Positions 48,575 through 64,000 of a stretch of 64,000 bases of DNA are shown here, piece after piece. The position numbers were made by a program, and so were the translations under genes. Positions within the stretch are counted from its first letter, which is position 1. Each line of letters opens with the position of its first letter. The notes beneath the pieces are model-generated. The model was not told where the DNA came from. It did no database searches and was given only the letters and a program-made list of their open reading frames with translations. The DNA comes from Drosophila persimilis (lineage: Eukaryota > Arthropoda > Insecta > Diptera > Drosophilidae): contig NW_020825288.1 of NCBI RefSeq assembly GCF_003286085.1, positions 25,358,001-25,422,000 of the forward strand. Reading direction: 5' to 3'.

Positions 48575-49229
48575 CTATTTGCTCTTGATTAGATCCTCTA
48601 CGAACGTAAAACTAATGTTCGTATCAAACTGGAGCTTCTTATCGAAGATCCACCGCATCGACAACATATAATCCCCCGTTGGAAAGGGAAGGGGCAGTAG
48701 CTCGGGTCTTAGATAAAAGTCTGTAATAATCTGTGGACCCTGTATTGGAGTTTTAGCTGTTGTACTGCTGAGAAATACGCATATTCTCTTACCACGTAGG
48801 GGCATGTGTGATTAATGTTAGTATATGGTTTGAAGAGCCCATAGACTATCGATAGGAAGGGGGTATTTCGCTTTCGCAAATGCAGACAGGCATCACATGT
48901 TACATCGAAAAGCCATGGCTTGTAGCCATTTGCCTTTTTAAAAATCCGCATATGAATTTTAATATCGTTGGCCGGATGTAATATCGTTCCATTCATATTG
49001 AAGAACACTTTGCTTCGACTGACAGCCTTCAGACGACAGTTGTGGAACACGAACCAGGATTGGTTGTAACTTTCACACACGGCATTCGTAAACTTAAAGA
49101 TGACAGCATCCTGAAAACTTGGTTCACTATTGTCCACTTGATTAGTATTATACATATATTTACGTTAATAGTGATGCGGAATGCTAGGAATAATCCGAAG
49201 ACAGCACAGATAATCAACTGGCAACGCAT
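48575..49229 (-). CDS. Intact DUF1091 secreted protein
   Basis: Exons 49164-49229, 48793-49110 and 48575-48739, both introns 53 nt and phase 0, giving 182 residues, the usual family size. An N-terminal signal peptide (MRCQLIICAVFGLFLAFRI) is followed by the DUF1091 domain, with family landmarks NQSWFVFHNCRLKAVSR, NGTILHP, FKKANGYKPWLFDVTCDAC, NHTCPYV, and FYLRPELLPLPFPTGDYML. Four or more cysteines and NGT/NHT sequons fit a secreted, glycosylated, disulfide-bonded protein. DUF1091 proteins are abundant in flies, related to CheB-type chemosensory proteins, and of mostly unknown function. An ATAAAAT element about 50 nt upstream of the ATG (minus, 49277-49286) could serve as TATA. It is the only undamaged member of the local array. 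Confidence 0.88.
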
Positions 49230-49417
49230 CGTTCCTGCTCTTGGGGGAATAATAACTTTGGAATGACATCAACATGTTATTTTATGCTATGTCCATTTCC
49301 GCTTGAATGACTTTAATTGCTTTAATTACTTTAAACACTGATTTAAAATTGATAAACTAGAATTATAGAAATATCCGATCTTCTGCACAATCCATTCTTG
49401 GTCTAAATTCACTTCAG

Positions 49418-49690
49418 TGGTTCCTCCACGAATGTGAAACTAATGTTCGTATCAAATCGTGGCTTCTTATCGCAGTACCACTTAATCGTCAAAAAATAAT
49501 CCCCCGTTGGACCGTACATAAAAATCTTTGAAAATATGTGGACACTTTAATACAAATATGAGATGTTTAAGTTTTCGACGTATGGACATATGGACGTATG
49601 GACAACTACGGTTGTGGAACGCGAACCATGAGTTTTATAGCTCTCGCAGACGAAGTTTGTAAACTTGAATCTACACGGATCTATTATACC
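49418..49690 (-). pseudogene. DUF1091 copy, decayed (block duplicate of 46.64-47.1 kb)
   Basis: About 49418-49550 matches exon 3 with a deletion after TAATCCCCCGTTGG. About 49610-49690 matches the 5' part of exon 2 (gttgtggaacgcgaaccatg). The spacing and flanks mirror the copy at 46636-47100. Confidence 0.65.
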
Positions 49691-49894
49691 CCTAACCTCT
49701 GTGAGTATTAGGTATACAAAAATATCTTTTGCCGCATGAAAGATTCAATAAAATGTTGATGATCATGTTTCATTTTGCTTAAATTACTTCCGGAGAACAT
49801 TTATAGTAAAGTTGTATCGAGGCGTAATAGGTCAAAACGAAAGGTTTGGATTAATACTGAAAGACTTGTTTGCGTTCAGATTTAAATTTGATGC

Positions 49895-50165
49895 TTGGAA
49901 CAAATACTGACAGACATCATAGTTAAGGTTGATTAACCGGGGATTATATCCATTTGCCCTTTTGAACGTCTGGCCATTAATAGACATATTGTAGTCCTGA
50001 TGTAATATCGTCCCACTCATACTGAGCACCATTTTCGTTCCACTGACGGCCTTCAGACAACAGTTGTGGAATACGAACCAGGATTGATTTTAGCTGTCGT
50101 AAACTTGAAGATGACGCCATCTTGGCTCCATATGGCTCACAATTGTCCCCTTTATTAGTAGTTGA
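49895..50165 (-). pseudogene. DUF1091 exon 2 fragment
   Basis: The minus-strand frame at 49899-50032 keeps NGQTFKRANGY and SGTILHQ. Upstream, 50033-50120 matches exon 2 start (acggccttcagacaacagtt), but with a stop and a deletion. No exon 3 or exon 1 is attached. Confidence 0.65.
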
Positions 50166-50169
50166 AGTA

Positions 50170-53100
50170 ATTATGATATGGAATGTTAGAAAAAATCCCC
50201 CTCATTTTGTATGAGACTTGCCAAGGATCTTTGTTTATTAAACTTGATTTTTTGTTGTTAAGTTTCAAAATTTCCCCCGGCACAACCTTTAAAAGGTACA
50301 AATAAAACCATATGCAGTTTATTGACGTTCATTGAATTTTATTGAAATTTTGCGAGTTAATACAAAACCGAAAATATAAATTATTGCAATTAACATTAAA
50401 AACGCCCGCTCACCGTTACAATGCCACTGAAAACATGTTTTAATACTATGGTTAACTGATTTCACAATTACTAGAAGAGAGTGTCTCGGTTCCTGTCTAC
50501 AAAAATGTAAAACTATATAGTCACATTTAAAATTGCATAAATTCTAGACAAGTTTAGATGTTTTAGTATGTCGTAAATATTTGTTTGTTTTGAAGAAATC
50601 CTCATGCATAAAATGGTTTTGTATTTCTTAATTCTTCCGCTGTTTTTTATTTTGTATTTTTTACGTTGTTGTAATAATTTGGAATTATGTTTTATATGTT
50701 TTAAATTTTTTATTGCATTTTATGTAATTAAATATATATAACGTACATCACAGCAAAACTTTATAATTTTTTTTCTTGTTTTCTTTGTATTTTTTGTTTG
50801 TTTTTTGTTTTTTTTTTTTATACTATAAATATATTTGTATGATAAGCTTTTGATTTTTGTTAAGTGTTTGGAAAACAATAAACCAGAAAGAGTTTGAAGA
50901 AAACTATGTGATGGAAACACGTAGTTAGTGTTGTTAGAGAAAAGTCGGACATATAGAAATAACTGAAGAGCGAAATTGAATCCGGGGTAGAAAGAAAATA
51001 TACATTTCCTTTCAGTTTCTGTTTTTGCTTAGCTTGGTTGATTGAATTTTTATTATATCATATGTATACTCGTAAGTAAGTATGTCAGTGCACGTACAAA
51101 AGGTATTCAATTCATGTATATATATATATATATCTATATATACTCTATATATAATTATTTCATTTTATCATAACATTCCGTTATTGTGACGAAAAATAAA
51201 GATTTTTACTTGGTTTTTTTGCTTTTTGCTTTTGGTTTTTGGTTTTTTCCTTCCATTGATGTTCCTACTAATAAAATTCTAGAAAAGCACAACACCTTTA
51301 CAATGGTCTTTTGGAAATACCATTCATATAGATTAAAAATAAATACATACACATTTGACATATACAAATACTAGGTATCAAGATTTCAGTAATGCATAGC
51401 GTTTATAAGGATTGAGAACTTTCCTTTGGGGTTGGGGCAAGGTTTGGACTGGAGTGATCGGCCCCGAAGTGCTGGAGTTTTTTTTCGGAATCGGAATAGA
51501 AATCGCAATCGCAATCGCAATCGCTGGCTGCAAGCAACATACAAATAACGAAGAAGGCTACACTGACGTTATGTACTTGTATGTTTGTATGTATGTATAT
51601 CCATTCTCACAAAAAATCAAGGCTATTCATATTCATACATATGTGTACACAATACTATATATACTCGTATATGCTATAAAAAGTTGAGTTAGTTTCAATG
51701 GTTTTAATACGAATGGAGGGCAGGAATCATTTCAATTTACTTGTTATTCTTGTTCTTTTGTTTTCCTCGTTTGGTTTTATGTTTAGCTATCATGTTGATT
51801 GGTTATGTACCATATAATATATGTATGCATGTGTATATGTATATCGATCGATAGATAGATAATTATTGTATCGTACTTGTACATGTATATTGGTAAAAAT
51901 TGTTTTTGTGTTTACAAATCGTTCTCCGGCTTACAGTTTACAGTTAACGGTTAACAGTTTTCAGTTTACAGTTAACAGGCTAGTGCGCGTAGTTTGCTTG
52001 AATCGTATATCAATTTCAGAAGGAAACTCTCTATACTATATAGTAACTACATACATACATACTCGTATATGTAATGGTTGTTTATAATTATACGACAATC
52101 GTACCTATGCATCTGATGCTCGGCTCAGCTTGGTTACGTTACGTTGCTGTTGCAATAATTTTAAATATTCCCTTTCTAATAGACAAGTCACATTGATTCA
52201 AGGAGGTTTAGGTGTAGAGCTACAGACGTTACAGTTTAAAGGCAAAAGTATTTACTACGGAAGTGTTTGGGTCAGTAGGAGAAGTCCAAGTCTGGATACC
52301 GATTACAATAATTGTGTAGTTCTCTTAGTAATCGCATTTTAGTTACGCACACATCTACTACAAGTGCTCGTACATTTATCAAGCCCACCAACATACATAC
52401 ATACATGTATGTTTGGATCTATGTCTGCTAAATTCATGTTTCGGCTTCTTTCATCCGGTTGCGTGTGTGCGCGTGTATATATGTATGTGTGTGTGTGTGT
52501 ATCTATATGTATAGTATATTTGCTGAAACGTTTGTGTCGTCGTCGCTCATCTGGTTTAGTCGATTTTAAAGATTGCTTATATGTTTCAAGGTTAGTTGCT
52601 TCCATTTTTAGTTACTTATATTCTCAAACAGTATAAACAAAAATATATATATGTATATGTATTTTTGTAAGGATATTTTCCATTTTTGTTTGTTTTTTTT
52701 TTTTGCTTAGTGCAAGAAGAAGAACTTCTTCAGTGGGTTCAGTTCGTACAATAAGTATAAAATGCAATGCACTATATATTGTATATGCTTTTTTGTATGT
52801 ACTCGTATGTAAGGTAAGGGTAAATATTTTGATAAAAACTAAAAACGATAACTATAATTATACATACATACATACATAAGGTAGTGTATGGAGAGGAAGC
52901 AGCAAATATGCAAGCCAGACTCGAAAGCAAAAACCTAAATCCAAGTTACAAATACAAATACAAATACAAATATATATATTCCATTTTACGTAAATATTTA
53001 TGTATATTGTATATATGTAGAGAGTTATCAATATGTATGTGTGTGGACAGCAACAATTCAAGATACACCATTTACGATTTAGGTTCAGGCCTTCCAATGT

Positions 53101-53440
53101 CCTATAAAGCTCCGGTGCTGTTAATCACCGGAGTTCAAAATATTTCATCGCACTTGATGGACATTGAGAAACCAGTCCTCATTAAGTATAGTATATCTTT
53201 ATGAATATATTTAAGTTTGTGTTGTGATTTAGCAGTTATAATGAATTAAAGTGGAAAACAGTAGCATTTGCTGATCTCTCAAGTCTTAAAGGGAAAAGAA
53301 ATATCTATTGAATTAATTTTTCCAAATACAGATACATTTTGTTTGTGCAGATACCCTAGTACATTTAGCCTGCTCTTTGCCTACACACACACCCCTATGC
53401 TATATTAGATACTTAAATAGTTGAAATCTTGGTGGTATGC
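50170..53440. other. AT-rich flank downstream of mura
   Basis: No protein gene is recognised. ATAC, GTAT, TA and GT microsatellites are frequent (51116-51150, 52480-52502, 52861-52878), and AAATAC repeats at 52945-52970. A segment at 50825-50945 is repeated near 40042-40135. The stretch may include an extended mura 3' UTR. Confidence 0.4.
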
Positions 53441-53448
53441 ATATGGGC

Positions 53449-53454
53449 TTTATT
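53449..53454 (-). terminator. Proximal mura poly(A) signal
   Basis: AATAAA on the minus strand about 385 nt past the stop codon at 53837. Confidence 0.5.
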
Positions 53455-53836
53455 CATAATTGGGTTTACCATTACTCACATACAAACTAACGTCTACGAG
53501 AAGCTATTGAAGAGGTGGCGCGTGGGCGAGGCATAGAACGGGAGACGTGACTGAAAGAGCTGAGGGAAGCGACAGTTGGTTTGGCAGTTGGTTTCGTTGC
53601 GCGTTACATCAATTAAAGGCGGGTGTGTGGCTCCTCCACCCACTCCCACTCCCACTCCTCCCCGTCCATTCCTCGCCGCGTTGGAGAGCCAAAGCCGGAG
53701 TAGGAGCCGCAGCAGGGGCTGATGGCGAATGCATTTGGAATACGATTACGGGTATGGGCATGCGTATGCATATGCGTAAGGGTATGGGTATGGATATTGG
53801 CATTGGCATTGGAACACCAGGCCCTTGGACAAGGCC

Positions 53837-62333
<8,497 letters not shown>

Positions 62334-64000
62334 GACGCTGCGCTGCTCTCAGAGCTTCTGGCTCCTCGACAGATAGTTCCCTCCTCCTGTTGTGCGACGC
62401 CTGCGATGGAGTCCGAGTCCGAGTCCGAGTCGACCTGACCTATTCCCCACTTACTTGTACTTGTATGCGCTGCGCCGCGTCTGAATCTGCTTCTGCTTCT
62501 GTTTCTGTTGTTGTTGTTGCTGCTGCTGCTGCTGCTGTGGCAGCTCTTGTTCTTACTGTTTTTCGACTTGTACTTGTACCACTCTTGTTTTTGCTATATT
62601 AACGCAGCCTGTGGGGGTGTAGAAGAAAAGAGGAAACCGCTTTTACAGTCAGCTGAGCTCTAACATTTACTATTTGGTGTTTGGTTTATTTGATTGTACG
62701 AGTATTTGCTTATTTGCTTATGTAGGAAGGTGGTAATCTAAGCCGGACCCGCGCTCCAGAACAGAAAGCAAACAACCAACAAGCCAACATGCTCAATAAC
62801 AAAACATTTATGGTTCTCTAGTAGGCAAAATACTTACTTACATATGTATGTATATGTATGTACGTGGGTAAGGATAATAAAATATATAGTATATGTGTGT
62901 TTGTATATGTTTGTTTTTATGTGTGGCTATATGTAAATATTCGTTGTAATCGTAATAAATAAAACAGCAACAATTTTCAGTTTCGTTCAACAGTGTAGCT
63001 TTAATATATTGTCAATTATATGATATGAACTGAGATGAGATACGTGCGTGGTTAGTCTTTCAACTAAAGGTATACGAGGTCGGACTAAGAGACAATTCGG
63101 TCCTAGGCAAGAAAACGACACCTTTTCTAGTGTGTAGCTAGTGTAGTAAAATTTTTCCAAAAATAGCCAAGCCGATCCTTGGGATCGAGTCGAGTACGCT
63201 TTTGGTAGGTGACACGATAGACGGCTTTTACAAGTTCTTGTGGAAAATGCTTCTGTCCGACTCAGTGGATCTGGTGCCCAATATTTAATGGCTCTCTTAT
63301 AAGTTTTAAAATTTGGCAATCTCGTGTTTTGGCGTATGCACATTCCAGTAATCAGTCGAATCTTCTACACGACAAAGCAGACATGGTAATATGAGTCCAG
63401 AAAATAATATTCTAACTTTTTACTAGGTCTCTCAATGCACATCATAAGAACAGGAAGACATTTTTGTTAAATTTGTATTCTCGAGACAATATTTGTACAG
63501 ATGTTCAGCTTCCAAAGGCATGATTGACTACGAGTAAACCTAATCAAGCGTTCAAATTCGAAATGCTCGTAGCTCGTACTTTTTGTTGTACTTTGTTTCA
63601 ATGTGTTTTCTTGCTTGGATCAAAATCTCTTCAGTCCGTCTCCGCATGTAGATACATACGTATATACGATATATATATATATGAAGATACAGTACGATAT
63701 ATAGTTAACAGTTAAACATATGTGTGTGTAAGTGTGAGTAAAGTAAAGTCCTCCTTCTGAAAGTGTGATAAGCAAGAACAACAAATTGTACACTTTCAGC
63801 GATTCCAGTTTTTGAGTTGTTAAACACGATAACCTATCGTTAAGCGCTGCCCCTCCCCTCATACATCAGACATACGAGTATATACATACATAAGATATTT
63901 ATCTCTATGGGTGTGGACGTTGTGTGCTTAACATAAATGTGTAAACTGAACATAAACAATATTAGTTGTGATTGGGGAGTGGAAAGGGGGATTGGGGATT
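62334..64000. other. mura 5' flank and probable 5' UTR
   Basis: Upstream of the mura ATG at 62333. A GTT/GCT trinucleotide run lies at 62498-62537. No other gene is seen to the window end; a non-coding 5' exon of mura is expected but cannot be placed. Confidence 0.4.

Overview
This is a nuclear segment of a Drosophila genome, most likely from the obscura group (D. pseudoobscura or a close relative) and most likely Muller element E. The evidence is short introns (about 50-70 nt) with clear GT-AG borders, Drosophila core-promoter motifs, abundant glutamine, asparagine and histidine repeats inside coding exons, dense microsatellites, and an obscura-type dispersed intergenic repeat carrying TGTCTGTCCGTCCGTC runs. 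No bacterial, organellar or viral gene block is present, and I saw no tRNA or rRNA.

Layout. 1-4.65 kb (+): the 3' part of a LIM-domain gene of the LIMCH1/LMO7 type (smash). 5.2-6.7 kb (-): a BTB-BACK protein in three exons. 7.1-8.0 kb (-): intronless eIF3f1. 8.9-9.7 kb: a dead Tc1-type transposon remnant. 10.46-21.03 kb (-): Nep2, a type II membrane neprilysin with a 17-nt first coding exon 7.1 kb upstream of the rest. 24.28-36.34 kb (-): tacc, with two alternative first coding exons and the conserved C-terminal TACC coiled coil. 37.96-38.71 kb (-): a zeste-type Myb/SANT DNA-binding protein with a start codon split by an intron and a GC-AG intron. 39.7-50.2 kb: a fast-evolving block holding a DUF1091 gene family (one intact gene, seven decayed copies), a 1.2-kb AT-rich minisatellite, and several copies of dispersed repeats in both orientations. 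53.84-62.33 kb (-): a large RNF38/RNF44-type RING-H2 ubiquitin ligase, probably murashka (mura), with exon 1 separated by a 4.4-kb intron.

The genes from smash to tacc look like an ordinary conserved euchromatic neighbourhood: a junctional scaffold, translation initiation, a peptidase and a centrosomal microtubule regulator. They do not form a pathway. The repeat-rich block between tacc and mura is the unusual part. It combines lineage-specific genes, inverted repeats and segmental duplications, and it may mark a rearrangement breakpoint relative to D. melanogaster.

Exon borders were worked out by hand from splice consensus, phase compatibility and family knowledge. They are internally consistent (all phases close), but no transcript data were available.
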